Assembly (NCBI GenBank): GCA_027922465.2
Contig: BQMF02000003.1
Location: 1,550,001-1,614,000 of the forward strand
Source of the DNA: Turritopsis dohrnii
Taxonomy: Eukaryota > Cnidaria > Hydrozoa > Anthoathecata > Oceaniidae
Direction of reading: 5' to 3'
Length of the DNA: 64,000 bases
Part shown: positions 47,554 through 59,483 of the stretch, one piece after another
Layout: each line of letters starts with the position of its first letter
Position numbering within the stretch: the first letter of the stretch is position 1
Made by a program: the position numbers and the translations under genes
Notes under the pieces: model-generated
Seen by the model: the letters and a program-made list of their open reading frames with translations, nothing else
Databases searched by the model: none
Told to the model about the DNA's origin: nothing

Positions 47554-50500
47554 AACAACAACAATAACAACAGTAAACCTACGATTGACTGCAATGTTGA
47601 CGTCCACCATCTGTCCGTTGATCAAACCGAAGACGTGAAAGAATATTTAGAAGACATGACTAACACAATGGAACTTTTGCGAAAATTAGAAGATCTGAGC
47701 ACGCGAATACAACTGGTGAGGAGATCGGAACGAAAGCTCTCCGTGAAAAGACACGCGTCCGACATAACGCCAGCGTCATTTCAGCGATTAGCAGGCGATC
47801 GTGAGCAAATGAAACAAAAGGGCAACACCATGCTTGTTCAGCTGAGGAGATCACGCACGACAACAGAAAAAGACAAGGCGCGGAAATCCATCAGCTGGCC
47901 AAAGGAACACAATCTTCCGAAAAGTCCCGACAGTGGTTTAAACGTCGACATCGATTCTGAAGACGACGACGTATTTGACGACTCTAACGTATTTGTGGAG
48001 AAGAACATGCATCGCACTGATAGCGGCATGTCGGATAAAAGCTCCGACAATCGGTTGGAACAACTAAACAGACCTGATGAGGATTTTTTGGCCGGTAAAG
48101 AGGCAGGTCTATGTTATGATTGTGAGGAAGATAACATTGATTCTGAAAATTTGGATCACGTTTGCAAGAAATGTCAGAAGAGTCGGCTGGAGAGGAAAGA
48201 AGCCATCTTAGAACTGATCCAAACTGAAATCAACTACGGGTACGATCTGCGAGTAATTAAAGAAGAATTTTACACACCGATGAAAAAAAATTCTGTTTGT
48301 ACGCAAGAAGAACTCACAAAGTTATTTTCAAACCTACAGGAGTTAGTCGATGTTAATTCCAAACTGTGTAGTGCACTGCACTATGGATTAGAGTGTTGTA
48401 TCGATCAGGATGATAAGGACTTTTCGCACTTGGCAGTTGGCAAGATATTCTTGAACTCTGTTGAGTTTTTTGAAGCGTACGAGACATTCTGTTCCAAACA
48501 GCAGGAGATGTCAGGAGTTTTGGAAAGCTTACAAAAGAAATCGGAAGTGTTGCGAATATTCTTGAATGTTTCTAGTAAGGAAAATTATAAACTTCGAAAA
48601 ATGGATTTAAAATCTTTCCTTACTATGCCGATTCAGCGTATAATGAAGTACCCACTTTTATTGAACCGTATCTACAAAAACACGCGAGCAAAAAGTGAAG
48701 ATAAGCAAGTCATTAAACTGGCCTTGAATAAATTGGAAAATCAAATTTGCTCGATTAACCATATTTCAAGGACAGAAAGTTTTAGTAACCTGAACATAAA
48801 GAAGCGAGGCAGCTTTTCAGTTCAGCAAGTTGATGTGGAGAACTTAAACAGGCTAAATAAGTTCGTTTCCACCTTACTAGACTGGAAAATAGAGGAAACA
48901 TCAGTGTTACTACAGCACGAATTCATTGTTACAAATGAAAGTTTAGTGGGGCTTGACCAATGGAAAGAAAAATTGTCCAAAAAATCAGCCCCGGTGAATG
49001 TTCTGTTGTGTGTCCACGGATCGTCCGAAGATTTTCAACGAGATTCTAAAACTTTAACTCGTGTCGAAAAATTGAAGGGAGAAGCAAAAGAAGCAGTGAT
49101 CGTCATGCTGAAGCGGAAATCTGATGGGAAATTTATCGTTTGTAGGGAACCAATCAAATTAGAGGAGTGCGTGGTGTCAACCAATCCAAATATACAGATG
49201 AAATTCGAAATTTCAGAACGAGAAAAAACACCATTAATATTTTCTGCAAGCACTGAAGAAATTCATAGAAAATGGATGGACAACATCCACTTTGTTTTAG
49301 ATTCTTTGAAAATAAAATGGCGCCAAAGACGAGGCGGGATGTCGAATATTATGATTCCAACAATGTTTTGATGCAACTATGTTTAATAGTGGCTGCTACC
49401 TCTAAGAGATCTACCAATGAAATTGTAAATCTATACATAAATATAAACTACAGACCTCGTCCCTGTTGCTGAGTTGTATTTCGTTCCAAGCACGTCCGTA
49501 ATCCCCACGACAGAGCGTGCTTCTAATCGAGAATTGATCAGCGATTACCTAAATAAGAAGAATTCATTGAACATAAAAGAAGTTCTTAAAATGTTATGTA
49601 GACTTTCCCTTCAAATCTTTGTATGTTTTCATGTGACAGATCACGAATGCATCGCTGCAAGGTTTCCTCATACAATACAAATGGTAGTCTTTATAACACA
49701 ACATTGTTGTTAGGATGATTGGCGTACCTTAAACAACAAAGCCCGGTGGTAGTAAATCCCCTTTTTGATTCTACCAATGGGAATAACATTGGAGTCGAGT
49801 TCTTTCTTTAGTTCGCTGATGTGCAGTTCAAAGGAGAAACTCGTAACGTCATCTTTATTAACAATGCCACCCATTTTCTCGCAGACATAGCTGGAACAGT
49901 TCACAAAAATAAGATGGAACGTTACAGGTTTCAGGACAATCCCCTCTGAAAAATTGTTCTCGGATAATTACCCACCGGAAAATTGCTAGGTTTACGGTTA
50001 CCTACATGGGGGCCCCATTTCCGAGGGGGAGTAGTTTTTTCAGGGGAGGGGGGATTGTCCTCGAACCAACATTACAGGTGGAGTTGACCTAGGTGAACAG
50101 GTTCTATAAATGCAAAGTATAACACAGAACTAATTAGACGTCTGTCGTACCACGCCAGTATTTGTACTTGCAGTTCAGTAGACATAACTGCGGCCAATTC
50201 CGATTGTATGTCACTCAAATAAGTCAGGAGATTATCGTCAGGACTTTTTTGAATCCCTGCCAGCTTTTCTTCTTTGCTCTTTTGTTCACGAGGAGATTGT
50301 CCTTCTGTTTGTTGAATTTTCGTTTCTTCTTGATCTTTAGAGACTTTAGTTTTACTAATCAATAAAAATATGCTTAAGCTCTGTTTTTACACTTATTAAA
50401 CTGGTGACAGTTTTATACTGATCTGACAGAATAGTTAGTCTAACAGATTTAGTTGAATACCTTCCTTTTTTATGATCTTGCTTCGATTTACTTCTGACTT

Positions 50501-53500
50501 TTTCTGAAGACTTCTCAATAATGATTTTGGTTTTTAGTGACTGTTGATTGCTAAAGTTGGAAGACGACACCTACAACTTTCTATCAGTTCTTTAATAAAA
50601 CTTCTAAGACTAATATGCAGAATTACTTACCTGGGACCTTTGTCCATCTTCTTTAAGTTCACCAAAATGACTGGTCGGTTATGGTCGATATCTTTTGTTA
50701 TCAACTCATTCAACGTCAGAACTTTTGAACCTACACTTGTCTACGTAAAACAAGAGATCGTGCAGTATTTATACCTCAGCAAGGAACAACAAGAAAGGTT
50801 GGAGAGTTTGATGTTTCCAATAAAAAGTCTGTTTACCTTTCCAGAATCGTAAAATAGACCGCTTATGACATTATCATATGACAAGTAACCGGTTATTGAA
50901 TATTTTGCTGATAAGTTGCTATTGAGAATCCTTTCAAAGGCTATATCTGTAAATTTGTTTCGTTTTGACGATAAGTTGATGCCCTGCAGTGTATCTAAGC
51001 CCCTATAAAACGTATGGAGGATTCAACAACATGGTTGTGTGAAGGGGAAAAAAAAAACCTATTTAGCCTGTAATCCTGCAGAAGATACCTACCCACATTT
51101 GATTACTTCTTCAGCTACACTTCCATCTGTAGCACATAAGACAATCACCCATGATGCATTTCGTCGAACAATAGAGTCATTAGACTTCAGTAAGCCAATC
51201 AAAATAGGAATTCCATTTTCAGAGAGAACCTGGAAAAGCAAATAATTTGTTGAATCAATCCAATGCAGACATGATAATCTATAGATAGTGATAATTTTTA
51301 TCATGAAATTACCTCCATCCTCGCTTCGTGATCACAAACAAATGGGGCCAGTGCCATACATGCAGATATTTGCACCTTTGGACTTCTTAACAGAATGGAA
51401 AACAAAAAGTCAAACGACACTTTTATTTATGTTTCTTCAAAGGGGTTTAACTTTTTCATGTCATGTCAATAGGTAAAACTGAAAGAAAAAAACAACAAAA
51501 AGTTTACAAAGATTTCATAGCTTCCAGTAATCCACTAACAACACCATGTTTTTCGATTTCACTCCTCCAAGTCTCTGGAAAAGAACAAGAAGAATATCTT
51601 AACACTATAAACAAAAACAACAATGATAACCTTCATCTTCACAAAACTGTCAAATGGTTGTTCGTGGACATTTATTCAAATCAATTCAAATGATATAAAG
51701 AAGCTTAAAATATGCTTACCATTAGCTGCTAGATTCGATAAACATATGGCACTGTTTGATTGTGTTTCACTATTTTCATCAGTCAACAATCGGATTAAAA
51801 TATCAACTGTGTTTTTCTCCATTATTATGGTTCCATTATACGTATTACAGTTGGTCAAATTGGCTAATGCAAGACTGGCTGACTGTTTTGCTTCACATAA
51901 ATCGTTTTTCAAGAGGGGGATTATCAATGGTATGCCATCTGAAAGAATGGAATATCTGACCAATCACAGACTGATATATCAGATAGATCTAATAATGGAC
52001 CTTGTGTACAATTATATTTTAGTATCCATGTTGGGTAAGCTCATACCTTGCCTTCCAATTTGTTCACAACATAATGGACTTTCAGCCATGATTGCTAAAG
52101 CATTAACAGCGGCAACAACCACTGACATATTCTAAATAAAAGAAAGCTTAATTAGCTCAAAGAAAAAAATTTCAAGCAAAGATCTGTCGCTGTTGTAAAA
52201 TTGAACCACCAAAATTAAACAATACACAATATTCATCTTGAGGCAAGATAATGAACTATACTTACGTCACAAGTAAGCAGTGAAATTAATGTTTTCTCTG
52301 TTTCTTGCTCACTGAAAATTTTCCGATTTTCATCTAGAGAAAAATTGAAGTTCATTACATGTCCCCTCAAAATTAACCATTTCTCTGCATGAAAATGACA
52401 ATTCATGGTAATTCAGTTTCCAATTACACAACAATAATGAGGTAAAATTCTACAGATATTTGCTTTATTCTAGGCCTTTCATTCAAGATCAAACAATAAT
52501 GAACCTTCTTTATTCATACACATTTTATAAATGTAACCATTGACAGGAAATTTATGACTGAATGAAAAAAAGATAAAACAAGTTTTTTTTATGACAACTA
52601 ACATGCAAGTATTATTATCTTCATTACCTATCTTGCATGAAGCTGCAATAACAGATGCCTAAAGTATAAAAGAAAACACCACATACAAAAATTCCAAAAA
52701 TTTAGCAACAGTTTAATTTGGAAACTAAATAAACTTCGATTTGTGTACTTCTTATTGGAGTACAAAAGTTCTGTGCGAAATGAAAAACATTTCCAATAAA
52801 ATAATAGTCACTTACAGCATACTGTTGTGTCTCTGGTGTATTGGAATCTGCAATAAAACAAAGCAGCTTGTGAAAGACGCCAGTACTTTGAATTAACTAA
52901 AATAAAAAAATTGTGACGACATGGATATAAAAACAAATAGATAGAGAGTACTAACAAAATGGCAAAAGCAAACTAAGAGTTACTTTTACACTTTCAAGAT
53001 CTTCCATACATATCGCCAAACATCTTAAACAAGGTAGATGTAGATCGTTCATTTTCTACAAAGTACAAAAGTATAGTATCAAGCAATAAAAACCCCTGAA
53101 TTTCTATTACGGTCAAGGAAGTGTTTTCTGTTTTTCTTAGTAAAAACAATCATCATGTTTTACACAAAAAATATGTTCACGAAAATGTCAAGGAAGAGCA
53201 ATATCACTGTCGCCGTTCTCTTGTATGAGAAGAAAACGTTTTTATGATTCTTGTTTAGCCTGCTTTCTAATAAACGCTGCTTTTCAAGATGCAGCGTTTA
53301 ATATAGGGAGGCGTTTATTAGAGGGCGGCGTGGAGGGTGGGTCAGCCCCATTTAGTTAGCTATTTATTTATTTATACCTCATTTCCAATAATGTCAACCA
53401 ACTTTGAAAGTCCTTCCAAATCTCTCATAGCCATTCTGTTATCAACTATTTACAGGGAAAATAAGTTAAAACACTTCACGAAACAGACGCATAGTTTGTT

Positions 53501-56500
53501 TACATTCTCTGAAGGAGATGTTAACCCACAAAAAACCCAAAAAAACAACAACATGACAACATGAGAAGTTAAACATACCATCTTGGACACATGTTATAAG
53601 TGCAGAAAGAGATAATTCTTGAATGACAGGATACTCTGAGTCAAGAAGTTTTAGCAAAGGTTCCACACCTGTAAAAAATTAATCATATCGTTCATTGATT
53701 CTAAAAATGATCATAACAATGAATTATGGGAAGAGATACCATTCAGTTCTTTGAACACTGCCCTGCTTTGAAAATCTTGCAAGAGATGATACACAGCTTG
53801 TGCAGAATTCCGCTAAAAATCACGGATGAAATTCAAGGTAACTTTTGTACAGTTTAGAAACATCAACATTTCTCAAGTTCTTGTTGATTGAATTTGAATG
53901 ATTTTTAAAATAAAATGCTACAGAAACAACAACCTGTACATCACAATCTGGAGACATGAGATGATCAATTAGAAGTGGTAAACCCTGCTTCTCGAATATT
54001 TCTACTTTGCTAGTGTAGTCTTCTATAAAGAAAATATTCTTTTGAATCAAACATATCCTATGAAAAGGGGCGTCTCATAGTAGAGAGGAAAATAGTTTAC
54101 CAGCCAAGTAGGACAGGGCTAATGATGCAAATTCATGACATATTAGATCTTCTAAAGAAAAAAACATGACACTAAGACAAAGTTACCAATAAGTAAAATA
54201 CACACTGAACTGTTGAAGAAAATGAATATTTCTGTCACAAACTTAAGTTAACACAAACTAAACATACACAAACTAAACATTCTTGAATAAATACCCAGTC
54301 TCAAAAGAGTGCCCCTCTCAAACTAGTATATAACCCCTTTTTTGTAACTTTCTTTTAAAGTGCTCTACTCAAATAAGTGTCCAGGGGTGGTTATTTGAAT
54401 ATAAGATTAGAGCCAAAGGGGCCGGTTATTTGAATACTGTGGAAGTTACAAAAACAGATGATTTACTCAAAAACAGAAAAACAGAGAAATGCTTAATGTG
54501 TCAAAGGATGCTGGGGATGACACTAATCAATTTTTATCAATCAGTATTACTGATTCAGATACAGAAAGAGTGCTGCAAATGAACTATATTCATATTAGAT
54601 GAGGGCAAGATTGAGAACAAATGTATCAAGAAGGATGTGTGCAGAAGGAATGTAGACATGAACATTTACACTCAACGATATGTTATAAATATCTGTTATA
54701 TTATTAGGAATATTAAAGTGTAAAATAGCAACAATAATTTTGTTTTATGAAGCTTTTCGGCTCTACGCCATCTGCAAGGTAAGATCTCTATTTCCAATTA
54801 TTTAAAAAATTGCTAAAAAATGTACATCATTGGTCTATAAAACATGTTAAAAGAAAATATAATAAAACAATTTGTAAAATAATAGAAAGGTGATAACCGA
54901 CATGACACCAGGGAAAAGTTGACTAAGAAACAACAGAAACTAAAAGGAGAGTGCAGATAAAAACAAAAGAAGTAGAAAGGAGGAGGGAAACTATAAAATA
55001 AAAACAATGATAATATTGTGTGAATAACTAGGTAAAATATAAACAAACAAAAAAGTTAAAAAGGGGTAAAATAAGATAAAATAAAACAATATGTAATAAT
55101 AAAATTAACTAAGAGATACCGTTACGAAAAGTAATGACTTTGTTTCTATATGATTGTTCAGAGATGGTTTCCGTAAAACTATAAAATAAGATTCTAGATT
55201 TTTCCTGTCCTTATATCTTTTGGGAACTTGGCTCAAAATAATCCTTTCAAATCTATAATTGGGATATTTACGTATATGTTTCGCTGGTTCAGAACTTTTT
55301 AACGTATCTTAGTGTTCTCTCCATCTCGTTTCGGAATTTCTTTTTGTTTCACCGATATATGATTGACCACAGGTGCATAATGCTTGATAAATAACACATG
55401 CTGGGTGAGGGTTACGATGCTTTAATTGAAAAAGTGTGCAAACCTTTCTGGTCAGCCATTTTTAGGAAAAATTGATTATTTGTTAGCTCATGAAACTTCT
55501 TTATAAAGTTTCTTGAAATTCTTTCATTTTGAAGACAAAATGATAGCTCCATAAAAATTATGTGTTTAGGTTCCTTAAATAAAAATGGTGGGATAATGAA
55601 ATCATCGTCCATTTCATTTTTACCTTTTCTTTTTTCTTTTCTTTGTCTTCTTCACGAATACGAAAAGATTTGATTACTGAACTTATGAACCTCTCTGGAT
55701 ATCCTGCTGTGAGGAAATGATTTTTGATTTTAATTACTTCCGATTCAAAATCAGATGAGATGTTTTTCGCTCTATGTAGGGTTCCATTTATAGCGTTTCT
55801 CTTGTATCTTTTGGGGGTCTTTGTCGTCCAATGTGTGGGTAATTTAGTTTCTTTCAAGACAAGTCCAGTTTCAATAATATTACTATCCATTTGTATGATA
55901 TTGGTGTCCAAAAACTTTTTTGGATTAATTTCGATTGTAAAAAGAATATTTGGATGATATGAATTTATAGCGTTATACAATTCATCAGGCACATTCTTCT
56001 TTCTTCGATTAAAACCATTATCAATGAATCATTTGTAAAATGGTGGCTGAATAGGTTTAACTCTATCTTCTTCAAGTTTGGTCATGTAGATATCGGATAC
56101 TGTGACGGAAAGTGGTCCACCCATGGTTAAACCATCAGTTTGTCGGTAAAATCTCCCTTGAAATGAAAAGGTATTTTCTGTAGTAAGTTTCAACATAAGT
56201 CTCTTCAATATCAATTTTGTACAAATGATGGGTAATTTATTTTCATTGTAAATTTTATGTATTATGTAATCTATTACTTCTTCAATTGGTACATTTGTAA
56301 ACAAGGACTCTACATCGTAGGATACAAATTCTTCATCAGCAGACAAAGGTGGTTGACTTTTTAACAGTGTTGGAAAATCTTGTGTGTTTTTGATTATGTG
56401 CTCGTTTGTTGTGACAAGAGGTCGTAGGTATTTGCTGATTACTTGGGCACATTTGTACGTGTATGTACCACTCTGAGCAATGATTGGACGGAATGTGAGA

Positions 56501-58308
56501 TCTTGGATGTTGACATTATTTGGACTGTCAAACTTATGTGTTTATCAAAAAAGCTATTAGAGCGGGTTAGTGTATCAAATTAATTGTTCACGCTGCTAGT
56601 CGTGTTATGTCAGGCAAACGACCAGACATTTGCTGACCCGTATTCGAGAGCACAAAGGCATCAAAACTCCAGTGGGAAAACATTTCCATACATGTAATGT
56701 ATCTCTTACAATGGACAACGTTAAAGTAATTGCGAAATCCAATAAATCAGAATATCATTTAATGGCGCTCGAAGCACTTTATATAAAAGACATTAAGCCA
56801 GATCTGAACACAAAAGATGAATATAAAAGTAGAAAATTGGTCATAAAAATTTAGATTCATAAGATAATTGAAAGCAATTATCGTCAAGAAATTTTTTTTT
56901 TTATTTTTTGAATTTTATTTCTCAGTGCGTAGTAATGTGAATAGATGTGAATAGATGTGAATAGTTGTATATATTTTTTAGCAAACAGTTTTACTGTTTT
57001 TTATATGTTATGATTTTATTTTTAGACCTGAGGATGATACTAAGACATCGAAATATATTGTTAATAAACTAATACATTGTTGATCAAATATTTAATGAAT
57101 TATATGTTTTAGCTGTTGCATATATACGTGCAGGTTGATTTGAATCAGGTTGCATGTGTTCATAATTCTGTTACATAGATCTTTTGTTTTTATATTTTAC
57201 TACTCTTACAGTTTCCTACAATATAGTTATTGCAAAAACAAAAGAAATGGGGCTATTTTATATATTTTGACTAAGCATCCTCTCAAAAAGACAAAATTTT
57301 AAATAAGCACTCAGGCACTTACTCAAGCATTTACGGAATCAATTATTGTCTACAAAGATTTTTTTTAAAAAAGAAACAACTTGTAAAGGATACAAACCTT
57401 CTGGTGACAAAAGTGCCAAGAGAGGAGGGATACCGCCTAACTTTCGTATATGTCGGCGAGCTGTTTCTATATAAAACAAAGGGAATTAAAAATGCAGGAG
57501 CTTCTAAATGCAGTTCTAAACAACTGTTCCACCTACGTTATTACAAGAAATGAATGTTTTGAGAAATTAACATCTTGCAAACTTTATTAATAATAGTTTA
57601 AACCAACACCTGTAAGAAATTCATGTCCACTCAATGCACATAATTTAAAACTACATTAATTAAGTGTGTTTCCTATAATAAGGCATTTTGCTAAGTTTAG
57701 AAATGTGCAATCAAATAAATGATTCAAAGCCTTGATGCAAAGTATGTACCTTCAGTAGATAAAGACCCCAAACACATCACTGCATTCCTTCTGATCATTT
57801 TGTCTTCATGGCTTATCAACCGAATCAGATGCTCTAGTGGTCCATAACTTAACACCTGTTGTTTATTTTCCAGAGCTATTAAAAAAAAACAAGCAAAAAA
57901 ATGAAATGACTCAAACACAAGTTATAAGCATAAAATGATTATCAGACTCAACTAACATTTTTCTGCAAATTTGTACAGAGCTTCACAAACTGTCAACAGA
58001 ACACTCTCTTCCTGGGACTGTAAGACAAGTACAACAGTTTCTGGCCTTTTCGTGATAAGTTCAACAGCATCAAACTAAAGTAGATAACAAAATCATTCAT
58101 TCACACAAGAAACTATTTTGGTAATATGATATGAAAAATGTTGTTTAAGCATGAAAAAGATGCACAATCATATTAAACTATGTATCTAAAAAATGTACTA
58201 TTATCAAATCCAGTTTACCAGTTTTCTATAAGGAAGAACATTTAGAGGAAATCACTTCACCTCATCTTTTGGAGCTGCATCTGGTTCTTTTGTCTTCTTC
58301 TTTCCCAT
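44802..58308 (-). CDS. ARMC3: Armadillo repeat-containing protein 3
   Basis: Twenty-five exons on the minus strand: 58308-58261, 58074-57957, 57875-57750, 57466-57398, 54151-54101, 54022-53934, 53812-53740, 53668-53579, 53445-53378, 53055-52990, 52896-52816, 52658-52628, 52333-52266, 52131-52047, 51938-51720, 51574-51508, 51385-51313, 51229-51093, 51002-50837, 50740-50631, 50550-50461, 50354-50151, 49890-49728, 49548-49456, 44912-44802. Phases match at every join; 831 aa against about 872 in human. The start MGKKKTKE equals the vertebrate start. Armadillo repeats cover about residues 20-460. A Lys/Ser/Glu-rich linker precedes the C-terminal EDR1/transglutaminase-like domain (CEKMGG, ELHISELKKEL, SNVIPIG, KKGIYYHRALLFK, RGDYGRAWNE, FIVDLIHRPG). 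The last exon lies 4.5 kb beyond the previous one, past a whole gene on the other strand. The family is associated with cilia/flagella; the molecular role is uncertain. Confidence 0.93.
45917..49371 (+). CDS. AGC pseudokinase fused to RhoGEF (DH-PH)
   Basis: Two exons, 45917-47428 and 47500-49371 (71-bp intron, phase 0), giving 1127 aa. Residues about 8-265 follow an AGC (RSK/MSK-like) kinase fold: PYLVQLHYSFSTASRNYFVL, ITELVVAVEKLHQQDVVY, SDGHVLLRRFC, KAMDWLNLIELYKIL, IKSHPLFSDVNWTEVY. All catalytic motifs are lost: the beta-3 Lys is Glu in TFTMEAIPR, YRDLKxEN is YGGMEKAD, DFG is RFC, and the activation loop is reduced. A basic, Ser/Arg-rich linker with a coiled-coil stretch and a poly-Asn run follows, then a CxxC...CxxC pair (LCYDC...CKKC). 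A DH domain (about 735-915: RKEAILELIQTEINYGYDL...FLTMPIQRIMKYPLLLNRIYK) and a PH domain (about 950-1105) complete it. DH-PH loads GTP on Rho-family GTPases. The pseudokinase probably regulates or scaffolds. I know no named orthologue with this order. Confidence 0.9.
47517..47571 (+). repeat. AAC microsatellite coding poly-Asn
   Basis: AAC/AAT triplets immediately after the exon 2 acceptor of the pseudokinase-RhoGEF gene encode a run of about 16 asparagines in the linker between the two functional halves. Read unspliced, the same DNA gives a poly-Thr run in another frame, which is an artefact of ignoring the intron. Confidence 0.9.
54740..56530 (-). pseudogene. Penelope-like retroelement remnant (RT and GIY-YIG)
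   Basis: Minus-strand reading from about 56530 gives the palm region: RPIIAQSGTYTYKCAQVISK, then FVSYDVESLFTNVP (first catalytic Asp), then TDGLTMGGPLSVTVSDIYM. An in-frame stop falls right after FYK at about 56029-56031, where an active element reads on into its YxDD-type box; here the box is FIDN, so the enzyme is dead. The frame continues with PNILFTIEIN...FLDTNI and thumb-like sequence (55558-56010). After a frameshift comes a GIY-YIG endonuclease start, CVIYQALCTCGQSYIGET (about 55320-55400). The 3' end near 54750-54780 has GATGGCGTAGAGCCGAAA. It lies within ARMC3 intron 4 in the same orientation as the host gene. Confidence 0.85.
56561..57090 (+). pseudogene. Second Penelope-like 3' fragment, opposite strand
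   Basis: The plus strand reads CYVRQTTRHLLTRIREHK, then PVGKHFHTCN, then a tail ending SRKLVIKI. This is the second half of a GIY-YIG endonuclease with its normal stop at 56852-56854. The YIG-type centre is altered (YVRQ), and everything upstream, including the reverse transcriptase, is missing: a typical 5'-truncated insertion. The 3' untranslated part includes CTGAGGATGATACTAAGAC followed by ATCGAAA at 57028-57053. It sits back-to-back with the minus-strand copy. Confidence 0.82.
57028..57053 (+). ncRNA. Hammerhead-like 3' motif of Penelope element
   Basis: CTGAGGA followed by a short stem-loop and ending GAAA resembles the CUGANGA...GAAA core of hammerhead ribozymes known from Penelope-like elements. 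The minus-strand copy at 54751-54778 has the related GCAGATGGCGTAGAGCCGAAA. Pairing outside the core was not convincing, so the motif may be degenerate or simply conserved 3' sequence. Confidence 0.3.
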
Positions 58309-59483
58309 TTCTGTTTATTTCTGGTTCACAAACTGATTCAAAGACATATTATTATCATTTCCCTTTTTAGCTATAAAATTTAGAAATTTATCAAAATGAA
58401 AGATTTGAAACACAATGGTGTAAGAGAGAATAAAATCAACATTAACAGCAATCTTTAAAGCATATCATCAGTTCATAAAGTAATGAACTGAACCATCTTG
58501 ACAAATAGTAATCTGAGGTAAAATGAAATAGCCATATTGATAGATAAAACCATTTATTTAAAGCTTTTCAGTCTATCTCCATTTTTAATGGCAAAAATTA
58601 ATTGTAAGTACCCATAGTCTGAAAAGCTTATGCTTATAATTATAAGTAAACAAAATTGTTTTAATGGTCTCTCCAACTTCTTTTGATAAAATAAAGAAAA
58701 CTTTTTAACATATTGCTACTTGAAGAGGATTATTATTTGCTAAACAAATTTTTGTATATGTTTATGTTGCTATATCTCTATCACCTAGCAACAATAGCAA
58801 ACAGTCTGTTTATAACAATCTTCATAATTAATATTACATAATCATGTAAGTTAATCATAACAAAATGAAAAAGACAATGAAATAAACAAGTCTTCAATAT
58901 TACAAGATTACCTGTTTGAAATAAACAAAAATAACTGAATATGGATTTAAAGTTCTGAGGTTTATGAAATGTTTTGCCAAGTGATTTCATTTCCAGTTCA
59001 TAGATGTTGCAGAAGTAACAGGGGTGAAACTTTGTTGCATTTGTTGAAGACTCTTTTCCTATTTACACCCATCTTAACATTCCTTAGGGAAGAAACATCA
59101 GTGTTTTCGAGAAACATGCTTAAAGAAAAAGAAAATGAAGGATGTTCTAACTTATTATATACCTCAACATCATTTTTGGACTCCAAAATATGGATATATA
59201 TGCTTAAGGTGGTAAAGATTAAGTTAAGTAAATAAAAAGGAAGAAACTGAAGAGTTACAGTAAGTATCAGTAAAGTATCAGTATCGGTATATCTATCGGT
59301 TTCTACATCCATATTTCAAAAAAATATTTTTCAAAAACCGTATAAAATTCTAAACTTTAATATATACAAGTTTTGTCAAAGAAAATTTAACAAACCTTTA
59401 AACCTTCATTATCGGAGATTAGATACGTGTTACCTGTTAAGAAAGGTAGCTCTCATAATACAAATATACAATGAAGAAAAGGT
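58309..59483. other. Upstream region of ARMC3
   Basis: AT-rich DNA upstream of the ARMC3 start, which must hold its promoter. No gene is supported. A hairpin with 16-bp arms (AAGCTTTTCAGTCTAT at 58561 and its inverse at 58614-58629, one mismatch) resembles the AAGCTTTTCGGCTCTAC end of the Penelope fragment at 54750 and may be a relic of such an end. Confidence 0.4.

Larger units (their letters stand above)
44913..49455 (-). other. ARMC3 last intron, host of a nested gene
   Basis: A 4.5-kb intron inferred from protein continuity. Exon 24 ends NEIQLSNRDE with a GTCTGT donor, and exon 25 opens after a T-rich AG acceptor with NGNPVLPPAAFIVDLIHRPG, which matches the family's GGLPAPEMYVIDLMFHPG. 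It contains the complete pseudokinase-RhoGEF gene on the plus strand (45917-49371). The 44913-45916 part has no coding sequence and should hold the nested gene's promoter. Confidence 0.82.

Noticed and set aside
47332..47625. Minus-strand frame with a Val run
   Set aside because: It is the antisense shadow of the AAC repeat in the pseudokinase-RhoGEF gene.
47429..47638. Poly-Thr C-terminus of the first RhoGEF-gene frame
   Set aside because: This is read-through of a 71-bp GT/AG intron; splicing joins the pseudokinase part to the DH-PH part and turns the repeat into poly-Asn.
49411..49548. ARMC3 ending at the stop codon at 49411
   Set aside because: The extra tail after NRDE does not match the family, whereas the exon at 44802-44912 supplies the conserved C-terminus in phase.
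50544..50573. Earlier acceptor for ARMC3 exon 21 (GTGTCGTCTTCC start)
   Set aside because: It gives the wrong phase after the exon 20 donor; the acceptor 21 bases later (CTTTAG) keeps the frame.
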